DNA from: Symbiodinium natans
Taxonomy: Eukaryota > Sar > Dinophyceae > Suessiales > Symbiodiniaceae
Length of the DNA stretch: 64,000 nucleotides
Assembly: GCA_905221605.1 (NCBI GenBank)
Contig: CAJNDS010002081.1
Span: 28,501 to 92,500 of the forward strand
Direction: 5' to 3'
Shown: positions 10,301 to 19,775 of the stretch, piece by piece
Position numbering within the stretch: the stretch's first letter is position 1
Layout of the letters: each line of letters opens with the position of its first letter
Made by a program: the position numbers and the translations under genes
The notes under the pieces: model-generated
Databases searched by the model: none
What the model was told of the DNA's origin: nothing
Seen by the model: only the letters and a program-made list of their open reading frames with translations

Positions 10301-11712
10301 AGATTTGAAGCTTCAAGGAAAGCCCTTCGACCGGAGACAAGCCACAAGGTACATGACAAGGAGAAGTGCCCGCCGCGCCCGAGACAAGCTGCGAAATCTG
10401 TTTCTGTAATACGAGGTCCTCCGTGAAGAATCCCTGAAACCTAAATGGTAATCTTAACCAACTTTGTGCCCTTGAGGCCTTAAAGCATTAGATTCTGGCT
10501 GTTGCCCGCGCATTACTGTTTCTAGAGCTCGGACTTCGAGGTTCGTCTTTAAGACATGGGCGCGTCCTGCGCGACATCGGAATGGACAAGGTGATCTCCA
10601 TCTGGACCCATATCAACCGAAACTCCTCCCAGAATGCAGACTTTTCATTCATCTGCAATTGCTAGCTGCTGATGCTGCAGGAACACGACTGGTTGAGGCA
10701 TCAACTACCGTGACGGCATAATGTAAGGACTGAGCTGGCGATGGTGACAGGGCCCCCGAAATGACTTTTCAAATAAACCCTAAACCCTAAACCCTAGCCC
10801 TAAACCCTAAACCCTAAACCCGAAACCCTAAACCCTAAACCCCCCAAGGCCCAACTCGCAGAGTTCCCAGGCTGAAACCTTGGAACACCTGTCCTTGTAC
10901 ACGCACAGCGTCCACAAGACGATGCAAAGCATGCACAGCAGAATGCCCGGTTGGAAGGCTGACTGCTGGAAGTCCTCCTTGTCCATGCCTAGAAAGCTAT
11001 TGATGTGATCAATCAAGGTCGCCTGAGTCGTGGAGAGGATCAAGGCTTCATCGCCTAGGCAAACTCGCGACACCAAGCTGGTGTCTGCCAAGTCCAGGTG
11101 CTTGAAGTCGTGGGCCACACTGGTGCGCCACACCTCCGCACCCCGAATCTTGGTTTCGAAGTCGTCACCCATGAAGGCGCGGGTCAGCAGAATGGCCGAG
11201 AAGGAGGCTTGCATGGCCAGGTTCAGCAACACCAGGGTGGCTGCAAAGATGGAGTCGAACCAGCCAAAGCTGGGCTCTCTGAGGCCCAGCATCATGGGCA
11301 CAGTCCAGATGCTCTCCTCGAAGCAGACCTCCGTGATCTCCTCAACCTCCTTCTCCACCTTCTCCACCTTCTCCACCTTCTCGTCAACCTCCGCCTTGAC
11401 CTCGACAGTTGACGGATTCGAGGGGCTCGGGTCCTCGTTGTTCTGCATGTTTGCATTGTTCGCATTCCGGGAGCTCTCGAGCGAAGCGGCGCTGGCCTGC
11501 CGCGAAGTCTCCGGCTCAAGGTGCCTCTCCACGGCCTCCAGGCGCAGACGGAGATCCCCGTAGTCCTGCTGGAGCTCCTGCTGCAGGCGCTTGAAGTGCT
11601 CCGCCACTAAGTGCTCCAGGCGATCGGGCAGCTCAACTTCCGTGACTTTCACTGGGCTGCTGTGCAAATTCACGCTCACCAGCTTGCCATCTAAGCCGCT
11701 CGGAGTTGGCAT
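7384..11712 (-). CDS. Multi-pass membrane protein with Cys-rich tail, at least 10 exons
   Basis: Exons traced by frame and phase: 11712-10894, 10625-10567, 10433 to about 10325, about 10253-10147, 10052-9724, 9603-9510, 9348-9243, 9046-8924, 8804-8733, an unresolved piece near 8400-8520, and a last exon from about 7750 to the stop at 7384. The N-terminus is a predicted coiled coil with a VEKVEKVEKEVEE repeat, followed by about five membrane segments (including LVLLNLAMQASFSAILL, GILLCMLCIVLWTLCVY, SIAGILLVAGILWLA, TLMSVVCISYLLLLVPL), then a predicted extracellular region and a Cys-rich end (WCEGLPELFRPLAHLCPQSC). The order matches, from memory, a large membrane-protein family of Symbiodiniaceae; transport function is not shown. 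GA-type donors fit at exons 1, 2, 4 and 7, GC at exon 8, GT at exons 5 and 6. The exon 3/4 junction is uncertain. Confidence 0.75.
7828..7928. repeat. CCCTAAA array
   Basis: Fourteen nearly perfect heptamers, apparently inside the last intron of the membrane-protein gene; on the coding strand it reads TTTAGGG. Confidence 0.95.
8058..8273. repeat. TTTATAGGG / TTTAGAGGG nonamer array
   Basis: Telomere-like units expanded to nine bases: a block of GGGTTTATA (about 8135-8213) followed by a block of GGGTTTAGA (about 8214-8270). Two separate variants, each homogenised. Confidence 0.95.
8805..8919. mobile_element. Introner forming intron 8
   Basis: 115-bp element with 13-14 bp terminal inverted repeats (CTTGGTAGCCCA at 8805, TGGGCTACCAAG ending 8919). 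Flanks are ATGC (8801-8804) and GCGC (8920-8923), a 4-bp duplication with two transitions. On the coding strand exon 8 ends GGA, the intron starts GCGC from one duplication copy and ends CCAAG in the element, and exon 9 resumes GCATCC in the same frame. Length and inner motifs match 9604-9719. Confidence 0.85.
9047..9169. mobile_element. TIR-like element inside intron 7, GATC duplication
   Basis: A 123-bp segment lies between GATC copies at 9043-9046 and 9170-9173. Its left end (CTCTTAAACCCAAATAAGGG) and right end (reverse complement CTCCCTTATT) are imperfectly inverted. On the coding strand it ends TTAAGAG, the acceptor used before exon 8 (GATCCG). About 60 bp of its left part recur at 14730-14800. 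A TTTAGGG block occupies the rest of the intron, up to exon 7. Confidence 0.65.
9170..9242. repeat. Telomere-like block at the 5' end of intron 7
   Basis: On the coding strand the exon reads GATATC and the next bases are GATTTAGGGTTTAGGG, so the heptamer array begins at the splice junction. Reading through meets an in-frame TAG after seven codons, so the block must be removed for the gene to work. The fitting donor is GA. Confidence 0.7.
9349..9505. mobile_element. Introner forming intron 6
   Basis: 157-bp element with inverted ends CTTGCTGTTGGGATAGTAGGG (left) and the complement of CTTACTGTTGGTTAGTAGGG (right), flanked by AAAC at 9345-9348 and 9506-9509. On the coding strand the duplication reads GTTT: exon 6 ends GATGC, the donor is the GT of GTTT, the acceptor is the element's terminal GCAAG, and exon 7 restarts with GTTTCAG. 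Phase 2 is kept and the joined frame reads DIDAFQERRSRTMREE. Its TIR differs from the CTTGGTAGCCC family. Confidence 0.85.
9604..9719. mobile_element. Introner forming intron 5
   Basis: 116-bp element with inverted ends CTTAGTAGCCCCAG and CTGGGTCACCAAG, flanked by TCAC at 9600-9603 and 9720-9723. On the coding strand the duplication is GTGA: exon 5 ends ATCA, the donor is the GT of GTGA, the acceptor is the element's last AG, and exon 6 continues GTGAAGTC. Phase 1 is kept and the joined frame reads NDSISEVAVQAHKGTS. Removing element plus one duplication copy restores an uninterrupted frame. Confidence 0.9.
10626..10893 (-). repeat. Intron 1 containing a CCCTAAA array
   Basis: 268-bp intron between exon 1 (ending TACAAG, next bases GACAGG) and exon 2 (GAGTTTCGG after GGGAG). 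The nearby GT (AAGGACAG/GTGTTC) would put a stop in exon 2; the GA donor gives VYKEFRLIWVQMEITLS. A block of about ten CCCTAAA-like units (10775-10850) sits inside. Confidence 0.7.
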
Positions 11713-11761
11713 GGCTGGGCGGAAACAATCTGTACTGAATATTATCGAAGTGTATTGTCAC

Positions 11762-11971
11762 CTGGCACAGCCAAAAGGGCTTCAAGGGAGGCATCGAACT
11801 TGATGCGATGAACCTGCGATCTACAGCAGCCATGACCCACACATGTTCAGCAAAGGCTTCACGAGCTTCACTAGGGCGATGAAGCCATCTCTCTGGCACT
11901 CCGTCGCCTGGCGGCTGGGCGTCTTCGTTGTGAGGCGAAAGCGCGCCTGAGCTGCCCGCTCCTGGTGGCAT
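11762..11971 (-). CDS. Possible upstream exon or separate short frame
   Basis: Minus-strand frame starting MPPGAGSSGALSPHNEDAQP and ending at CTGTGCCAG, followed by GTGACA, a good donor. A pyrimidine-rich TTGTTTCCGCCCAG lies just before the ATG of the membrane-protein gene, but the phase does not join this frame to that ORF. That AG may instead be the trans-splicing acceptor for the spliced leader. Confidence 0.3.
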
Positions 11972-11979
11972 GTTCAGGC

Positions 11980-12038
11980 AAACCCTAAACCCTAAACCCT
12001 AAACCCTAAACCCTAAACCCGAAACCCTAAACCCTATA
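11980..12038. repeat. CCCTAAA array
   Basis: About eight units immediately upstream of the 11762-11971 frame. Confidence 0.9.
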
Positions 12039-12185
12039 TGAGTTTAGGGAATCATCGGTCCCATGGGGATCATGCTGAGCCTGCTACACTTACCCCCTTG
12101 AGCGGGGAAGCGCAGCGTCCTGCTCCTGCCGCATCTGCTCGATTTCCATGCGGAGTTGAACCTGTTGGGTGTAAGGGAGGGCTTC

Positions 12186-12412
12186 GGGTTTAGGGTTGGT
12201 TTAGGGTTTAGGGTTTAGGGTTTAGGGTTTAGGGTTTAGGGTTTAGGGTTTAGGGTTTAGGGTTTAGGGTTTAGGGTTTAGGGTTTAGTGTTTAGGGTTT
12301 AGGGTTTGGGGTTTGGGGTTTAGGGTTTGGGGTTTAGGGCTTTGGGTTTAGGGTCTAGGGTTTAGGGTTTAGTGTTCAGGGTTTAGGGTTTGGGGTTTAG
12401 TTTAGTAGCGCG
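12186..12412. repeat. TTTAGGG array with TTTGGGG variants
   Basis: Canonical units on the left, mixed TTTGGGG, TCTAGGG and TTTAGTG units on the right. Confidence 0.93.
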
Positions 12413-12429
12413 GCACGTGCCTGGACGAA

Positions 12430-12716
12430 TGGGGTCTCGGGAAGGATCTCAGATTTATCCCGAAGCGCTGAACCCAAAGGCCCAAAACCTTGGAACAGGT
12501 CGAGGACTGCAGGACTCACGTCCTTCAAATCTCCAGGTTCCGAATTACCCTCCAGCTACAGCTAAAGCTGAAGAACCTGCACACGGATGCTGCAAGCACC
12601 CTGAAGAGACGAAGATTCAGGTCCAAGAAAGGCAGCAGCCAACGCCCAACCTCCCCCACGAGGCCCCCTTCCTAAGCCTTGCTGGGGCAGAGACCTTCCG
12701 GAACAAAGGACGCTGA
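12430..12716 (+). CDS. Ambiguous exon-like island
   Basis: Plus-strand frame reads NYPPATAKAEEPAHGCCKHP and ends FLSLAGAETFRNKGR-stop. A minus-strand frame over the same bases is also open (RWLLPFLDLNLRLFRVLAAS), so strand is unresolved. Confidence 0.25.
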
Positions 12717-12734
12717 ACCATCAACCACAAACCC

Positions 12735-13026
12735 TATCCCTAAACCCTAAACCCTAAAACCCTATCCCCACAACGCGACTTCTCCCAGCCCATGTGAGGT
12801 AGGGTTCTTAATCCTAGCATCCTCAAACGGAATTCAGGTACATACACGCACCCAGATTTATGAGCAACCCTGTATACACTCAGCAGCAATAGCAAATTTA
12901 ACCCTAGCCTATGGGGTTCGCGAACATAAGGGACCCCGAATATAGACCATACCAACTGAACCCCAAACCCCAAACCCCAAACCCCAAACCCCAAACCCCA
13001 AACCCCAAACCCTAAACCCTAAACCC
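12735..13026. repeat. CCCTAAA and CCCCAAA blocks
   Basis: Short block at 12735-12770 and a CCCCAAA-rich block at 12958-13026, the latter directly adjoining a minus-strand exon candidate. Confidence 0.85.
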
Positions 13027-13117
13027 TAGCACATCAGCCCAGGCCTCTTCAAAAGTCTCTGGGATGACAGGTGGAGCCACCGGTTCTGCCCTTGGCAACG
13101 TGCGGGTTATGGCATGG
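13027..13117 (-). CDS. Exon candidate next to an array and a TIR element
   Basis: Minus-strand frame HAITRTLPRAEPVAPPVIPE then TFEEAWADVLG, ending where GTGCTAGGGTTTAGGG begins. Its 5' side abuts the element at 13118-13223, whose terminal CTAAG would be the acceptor. Composition is protein-like; no family recognised. Confidence 0.4.
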
Positions 13118-13223
13118 CTTAGTTGTCCAGTAGCAAGGGGAACTAAAGGTTGTTAACCTTTGGGATTACAAGGGGATTCTATTACCCTAAAAAAGGTTAA
13201 AGGCTACCTGCTCTACTGCTAAG
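13118..13223. mobile_element. CTTAG...CTAAG element with ATGG/ATGA flanks
   Basis: Ends CTTAGTTGTCC and TGCTAAG, flanked by ATGG (13114-13117) and ATGA (13224-13227). The right part (AAAGGTTAAAGGCTACCTGC) recurs at about 25385-25428. Confidence 0.5.
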
Positions 13224-13639
13224 ATGATTGAGGGGTTTTCGAGTTTGGGGGTTGTGCAGGGTGGGGGGGGGGATTAGCGGGCAAGTTGTAGTATGAGGGG
13301 TTTGGGGTTCAAGGTTTGGGAGTTAGGGTTTAGAAGGTTGAGGGATAAGATTGCCACTTGAGTGCTTGATGAAGGGGCCCAGAGCCCAAACATGGCACCA
13401 ACCGGGGTTTCCTAGGAGCCGGAGCTCAGGCGATGGATCCCAAACGCCGGAGCTGGGGCACCAACTCTTCCTTTGCGGCCGCCTCGGTTTCGTGTGGAGG
13501 TTGGGAACAGCCCTTAATCGGGAGTAGAATAAGGGTATTATAACCCCGTTAAGGACTGTTAGTATAAGGGGGAACGTCCCCGTGTTGAGGGTTTGAGGCT
13601 GAGGGTGTAGGGCCTCCTCCCCTCAAAAAAAGGCCGTGG

Positions 13640-13812
13640 GAACCTGCTGTTCCGTTTGCAACCTGTCCGTCGACAGCTTCTGTTTCAAGAACCTGACCCT
13701 TGACAGTTGGGGCTTGCTGGGTCACAACCTTGAAATATTGAATGGCATTTAATGCTCCAACATTGGCCGTGAACCAGGAACCAATAGCCAAGAGGCTCCC
13801 AGGGGCTCGTAG
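13640..13812 (-). CDS. Exon candidate with one membrane segment
   Basis: Minus-strand frame PGSLLAIGSWFTANVGALNA continuing IQYFKVVTQQAPTVKGQ. The hydrophobic start resembles a transmembrane helix; a good donor context (TTCAAG then GTTGTG) occurs at 13730, so the exon may stop there. Membership of a transporter family is only a guess. Confidence 0.35.
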
Positions 13813-16784
13813 GGCTTAGGGATCAACAAAAGCCCTTATCCCCGTAAATCCTAAACCCGAACGTCACCCTCCTTAACCCTAAACCCTAAACCCTGAAGAA
13901 CTCCCTGCCCTCGACCCTCACTGAACCTGGAGACCTAAACCCCCTGAACTCCCCGAGCCCCCTAAACCCCCTAAATCCTGCAAACCCCTTGAACCCTGAT
14001 TCTTTTGAGGCTTAGGGTGTTTTTTTTGTTTCGGCTCTGGCCCTTCAACGTTTGCAGCTTGGATAGGTTTCGGAGGCTTCCAGGACGTACCAGGTGTACC
14101 ATAGGCCCACAGGAGATGACTTGTGGGGTTCAGGTGTAAAAATCCGAATCCCTAAGCCCTAAACCCCAAACCCCAAACCCTAAACCCTAAACCCCAAACC
14201 CTTAACCCTAAATCGCCACACAGCTCCGCCGTTTCCCGCTCTAAAACCGGCCTGTGGCTCGGCGTCGCTGTCCTCACAAGCTCGCAGAAAGGGCGAGTCT
14301 CCCGTAGCCCCAAATGTACAGGGTATAGGGTCACTCCTCCAAAATATGGCCCTTTTGGGGTCCTTATTATAAGGCGGCTCCTCTTATTTAGGGTACACAA
14401 TTGAGAGCACTGACCATACAGGGGTATATTAGTTCGCCAATTAAGGGCCCATATTCACTGACCATGTAGCTACCAAGGCCACAAGGCTCGCAAGGTTTCT
14501 AAGCCCCTCTTCGACGTCTTTCAGGACTCGAACCTACTCCCGCCCCCCCCCCCCCCCCCTCCCCCCATAATTATGAATAAAAACCGACGGACAAATTTTC
14601 GAAGTGATTCTTCAGGATGGTCAGAGGTTACCCTTGATACGTCGGCGCGCGTCTTGAGATTGTTGCTCTTTGTGCATTGGCTTTTGTCTAGGTTGGCCCT
14701 GAACCCTTTGTCATCAATATTCCTAAATATGATCCTCTTAACCCCATAAGGATAAACATGAAACGTCCCAAGGGCCTACCCCTTGGCTAGCGGAACCCTT
14801 GCCCGTTGTGCAATAATACCAAAGGTCAGCCCATCAGAAGGTTATTCCTATACTCCCCGCTACATCTCACCAACTATATCACCACTACTTCCCCATGACT
14901 AATAGAAGTATAGGAATAACCGAGTACCTCATCCATATGGAGGATTGTTCCTTTAGAGAGGCAGTGCACTATGAGTATATTTTGAGTACAGCCTTTCAAA
15001 CCACCAAACCTAGTAGATTTCAACCCTAAACCCTAACCCTAAACCCGAAACCCCAAACCCTAAACCCTAAACGGTCTGCTAACTGTTTTTTGGGGAAGAA
15101 TGAAGGCTGCGCATCTGCACAGGCGAGGCATCCGACCTCCTGCTCCTCCTCCAGGCCCGAGAGCCACTTGCTGACCTCGTCCTCGCCTGCTCAGCAGGTC
15201 CGGGGGCCCGAAACCCTGACCTGAACCCTGAACCCCGAACCCTGAACCCTAAACCCTAAACCCCGAAACCTTCGGGCTTCGTCACCCTGAACCCCAGGTA
15301 ATGGTTTAGGGTGTTCAGCGCTTGGGTGTTTGGGATAACCCCCAAATGCTGAACCACGGAAATCGTCACAAACCCGGAGTTTCAAGTCCCAGCCCGTGCT
15401 CCCAGTCCTGAACCGCTAGGATGACTTCGTGCCCCCAGAACCGCTAGGATGACTTCGTGCCCCCAGCCCCCCAAACCCCACGCCCAAAAGCTCCAAACCC
15501 CCGAAACCCCCAAACCTCCAAACAACCCCCAAACCCTGAATCCCAACACCCAAAGACCGAAAAGCCCCAAACCTCAAGACCCCTAGAACCCCATAAGCCC
15601 TAAACTCCAAAACCCCAAACCCTAAAACCCCGAAACCCCTTGAACCCCATAAGCCCCTAAACCCTAAACCCTAAACCCCTTGAACCCCATAAGCCCTAAA
15701 ACACCGAACCCGCCGCCTGCGCCCCGCCAGCGCCGGCGGAGCCAGCGGGCCAGGAGGTGCAACCTGGAAGATGCCTAAACCCCAAATACCCCTGGGGTTT
15801 AGGGTTTCGGGTTTAGGGTTTAGGGTTTAGGGTTGAGGGTTTAGGGTTTAGGGTTTAGGGTTTAGGGCTTAGGGATTAGGGGCATCTTCACGCTTACTTT
15901 GAAAGCCTGTCTCCTAGCGCTTCCTCTGGGAGCTTTCGGCTTGGGGTACAGGGCTTGAGTTCGCACCTGCAAGTTGGGCGGTTCAGGGTTTAGCGCACGG
16001 GAGGCGCGATGCCAGAATGGGTGCTTGTGATCCTCGCTCCACTTAGGACTGACCCTACACCCTCCCTAAACGCTAAACCCTAAACCCTCCGAAGCCGCCG
16101 CACGCCCCAAACCCAGTGAAGCCAACAGCCCTAAACCCGAAACCCACGTCGAAGGCGAACGAGCCAGGGACAAATGCATCGCGTTGCCAGCGGAGCCTCG
16201 ACGCAAGAAGGAGGAGGGGGGGGGGGGGGTGGTGGTTCTAACTCACGGTGCCTTTGCTAGCTTTTTGTTGGGTTTCTTCTCAGGGGGGTTTCCGTTACGA
16301 AAAAGGTGCAGTGCCGGTAAGAGGAAACCGATTTGGATTTATGGTTGGAGTCGTAGGTGATAGAAGAACCCACCATTCCGTATATTTGGGCAATTTTACA
16401 GAATCCCTTTTGAAGGCGGATTTGCTTTCTAGATCCAAGGGGACCCTCAGCCCTGATTCCTACTGGAGCTTGTGCGCCTAAGCCCATGATACTGGACCCG
16501 AGAACGCAAAACCCTAGAGCCTAGACCCTAGACCCCAAACCCTAAACCCTAAACCCTGAGCCCTAAGCCCTAAGCCCTAAACCCTAAACCCTAAACCCTA
16601 AGCCCTAAACCCTAAACCCTAAACCCTAAACCCTAAACCCAGGCAGGTTCAGGTGTCAGGGGCTCCGGGATGCTCCCCCAAAGCCCACGTCCCCAGAGCC
16701 TGCAGCAAAGAGGGCGTCCCAGCGCGGGAAGGTAAGCCAGGCCCAAACAAGGAGCCCGGAGGCCTGCAGTTTGGGGTTGCGTTA
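13813..16784. other. Array-rich interval without a secure gene
   Basis: Heptamer blocks at about 13875, 14155-14215, 15025-15072, 15225-15270, 15610-15690, 15795-15880 and 16505-16640, poly-C at about 14544-14559 and poly-G at 16209-16228. An 18-bp segment AACCGCTAGGATGACTTC is tandemly repeated at about 15411-15455. Islands are short and frames undecided. Confidence 0.6.
14840..14921. mobile_element. 82-bp hairpin element
   Basis: Perfect 15-bp inverted ends GGTTATTCCTATACT / AGTATAGGAATAACC around a 52-bp centre. No clear target duplication. MITE-like. Confidence 0.55.
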
Positions 16785-16851
16785 GGGTTTAGGGTTTAGG
16801 GTTTAGGGTCTAGGGTTTAGGGTTTAGGGTTTAGGGTTTAGGGTTTAGGGT

Positions 16852-16917
<66 letters not shown>

Positions 16918-16921
16918 CGGT

Positions 16922-16981
<60 letters not shown>

Positions 16982-16991
16982 GGTTGAGGGC

Positions 16992-17030
<39 letters not shown>

Positions 17031-17061
17031 GGTTGGGGGTTGAGGGTTGAGGGTTTAGGGT

Positions 17062-17107
<46 letters not shown>

Positions 17108-17128
17108 GCTTTAGGGTTTAGGGTTTAG
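16785..17128. repeat. TTGAGGG variant array
   Basis: Opens with TTTAGGG, then about 35 consecutive TTGAGGG units with rare TTGACGG, TTGGGGG or TTTAGGG, then closes with TTTAGGG. Confidence 0.96.
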
Positions 17129-17418
17129 GATAAAGAAGGGCTTTCAGGCCTTGCTGGGCTTGTAGGGCTTAATCAGCCTTTAGGAGCTGGGAACTGCCTT
17201 ACTGATGCTTGCTACCTTTTGACATAGAGAGCACGAAGTGAGCTTCAAAGCCGGACACCCCAAAAAGCCTGCGCCAGCTGCACGCTTTGTTGCCAGGTCG
17301 GTCCGCGGCGGAAGCGCCAGAAGCAGTCGGTTGCGCTGTGGAGCCCTTGGCAAGCCGCTCTTTAGGGCGTAGGTTTTAGGGCTTAGGGTTCAGGGTTCAG
17401 GGTCTAGGATCAGCAACT

Positions 17419-17603
17419 AAACCATCCTTCCTACAAGACCTGCAACCCCTCGAACCCCTACAAGCCATGAAGCCCCAACAAGCCCTATATCCCTACAAAC
17501 CGTACATACCCCAACCATCCTGCCTACAAGACCTGCAACCCCTCGAACCCCTACAAGCCATGAAGCCCCAACAAGCCCTATATCCCTACAAACCGTACAT
17601 ACC
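17419..17603. repeat. 93-bp tandem duplication
   Basis: The segment beginning AACCATCCTKCCTACAAGAC is present twice in direct orientation with a 93-bp offset (17418 and 17511). Confidence 0.9.
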
Positions 17604-17909
17604 CCACAAAGCCTTAAATACAAAATCCTCTATGCACCAAATACCCATGCCAAAAACAAACCCCAAACCTATATACTCCGTAGAACCTGGAAACTCCAAA
17701 AGACTGACCTAAGCCACATACCCCAAAAACGCCATAAACAAACACTCACATACCCCTAAACAAGCCCGTCAACTACCCCAAAAAAACAAAAAACTAAGTT
17801 TGAAAAACACACAAATACCCCTGTATAAGCCCCTCGAATCATAAGACCCTGCAAGGCCCCTGCTGTAGTGTTGCCTCCACTCTTTTGTCTCCTGAGTGCT
17901 TGAGCACCA

Positions 17910-18318
17910 GAGGGTTTAGGGTTTTCGGGGATTCGGGGTTCGGAGGTTTAGGGGTTTAGGGGTTTAGGGGTTTAGGGGTTTAGGGGTTTAGGGGTTTAGG
18001 GGTTTAGGGGTTTAGGGGTTTAGGGGTTTAGGGGTTTAGGGGTTTAGGGGTTTAGGGGTTTAGGGGTTTAGGGGATTAGGGGTTTAGGGGGTTAGGGGTT
18101 TAGGGGTTTAGGGGTTTAGGGGTTTAGGGGTTTAGGGGTTTAGGGGTTTAGGGGTTTAGGGGTTTAGGTGTTTAGGGGTTTAGGGGTTTAGGGGTTTAGG
18201 GGTTTAGGGGTTTAGGGGTTTAGGGGTTTAGGGGTTTAGGGGTTTAGGCGTTTACGGGTTTAGGGGTTTAGGGGTTTAGGGATTTAGGGGTTTAGGGGTT
18301 TAGGGATTTAGGGGGTTT
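17910..18318. repeat. TTTAGGGG octamer array
   Basis: About 48 octamers with rare single-base changes, the longest octameric array in the window. Confidence 0.96.
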
Positions 18319-19033
18319 ACCCCCTTAAACCCCTAAGCCTTTGTGATGTGGCGTTTGGAAGTTCGGGCAGTGGCCGTTTATTAGGATTTAGTTGGTGTTC
18401 ACGATGCGTCTTGTTAATTCGTTGTTGTTTCTGTTTTTGCTTCCTTTGACTATTGCTGGGGGTTGGCAAGCTTCTTGGAAGAAAAACAAGATCACTAGTA
18501 TGACAAGATTTGCTGCTGTTGAAATCCCGGCTGCAGCACATGCCATCTGAAAGCGCCCCGACTGGGCATGTGTGAGTTAATGGTTATGGGACCAGTTCTT
18601 CGCCGCAAGTTGATAAACTTGACAGAAGCTGACCTCCAAGAACATCAAGCCTTCCCCAAAAAAATAGCAGCTGCGAAAAGATACCTTCAAACCACACATG
18701 AACCAAGAACAGCTCGTTCACGCATGACAGGATTTTATTTCTTCCTGTCCCCGTTTTTTGTCGCACTGTAGTACAATCGCAGCAATTATTGTCCATGCTT
18801 GGGAATTCAAAAAGTTCTTCGCTCAGGCACCGAACTCGTAACACTGATGAGATGCGCAAAGCTTAGACTGAAGATCCTGAAGGAACCACAGATTACCAAC
18901 GTAGAAGAACCTACGCGCAAACCCCTAAACCCTAAACCTGGCCAAAACCCTAAACCCTAAACCCGGCCTAAGCCCTCAACCCTAAACCCGGCCGAAGCCC
19001 TAAACCCTAAACCCTGAACCCTAAACCCCAAAC

Positions 19034-19122
19034 ATCAGCGGCCTCCAGTTCCGCAACCTTGGCATCTCGTTCCGCGATGTAGAAATGAAGCGCCTCGGGT
19101 GGCCCCAAAGCCAGGTCCGTTT
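19034..19122 (-). CDS. Coiled-coil-like exon candidate between arrays
   Basis: Minus-strand frame TDLALGPPEALHFYIAERDA then KVAELEAAD, stopping where GTTTGGGGTTTAGGG begins, i.e. a GT donor at the array edge. The heptad-like ERDAKVAELEA suggests coiled coil. The acceptor side is unclear. Confidence 0.4.
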
Positions 19123-19269
19123 TTTGGCTTTAGGGTTTAGGGTTTAGGGTTTCGGGTTTCGGGTTTAGGGCTCAGCAGCTCTGAGCGTGAAGAGTCTGGT
19201 CCAGCAATTCTCTCGACCAACACCCACAAGCCCAACTAATCCCACCACATCCGAACATATTACCCCTAA

Positions 19270-19775
19270 ACAAAATCCTAAAGCCCAAGGCCCCTGTAGC
19301 CCAAAGGCCAAATGGGCCCTAACCCTAAAGCCCAAGCCCCCGTAACCCCTAAATCCTTGGGCAGTGGCCCCTAAACCCTAAAGCCCAAGGCCGACTAGGC
19401 CCGAAATCCTAGAGCCCAAGCCCAGTAGCCAATAAATCCTAAAGTCAACGCCAGTGCTCCGCCCTAAGCCCTAAAGCCCAAGCCCCAGTAGCCCCTAAAT
19501 CCTAAAGATCAAGGCAGCCCCCGGTAGCCCCTAAATCCTAAAGCCCAAGGCTAGTGGCCTCCTAAAGCCCAAGGCCAGTGCCACCGAAACCCGAAAGCCC
19601 CAGGCCACTGCCCCCCTAAACCCTTACAAGGCCCTAAATGCGAAATCCCAAGTCCCCAGCAGCCCTCCTAAGTCAAGGCCAGTGCTAGGCCCTAAACCCT
19701 AAAGCCCACGCCCCAGCAGCCCCTAAATCCTAAAGCCCAAGGCCGGTGGCCCCTGAACCCTAAAGCCTCAGGCCC
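19270..19775. repeat. Degenerate 35-40 bp tandem repeat
   Basis: About twelve diverged copies of a unit like CCCTAAATCCTAAAGCCCAA followed by GGCCAGTGGCC. Confidence 0.7.
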
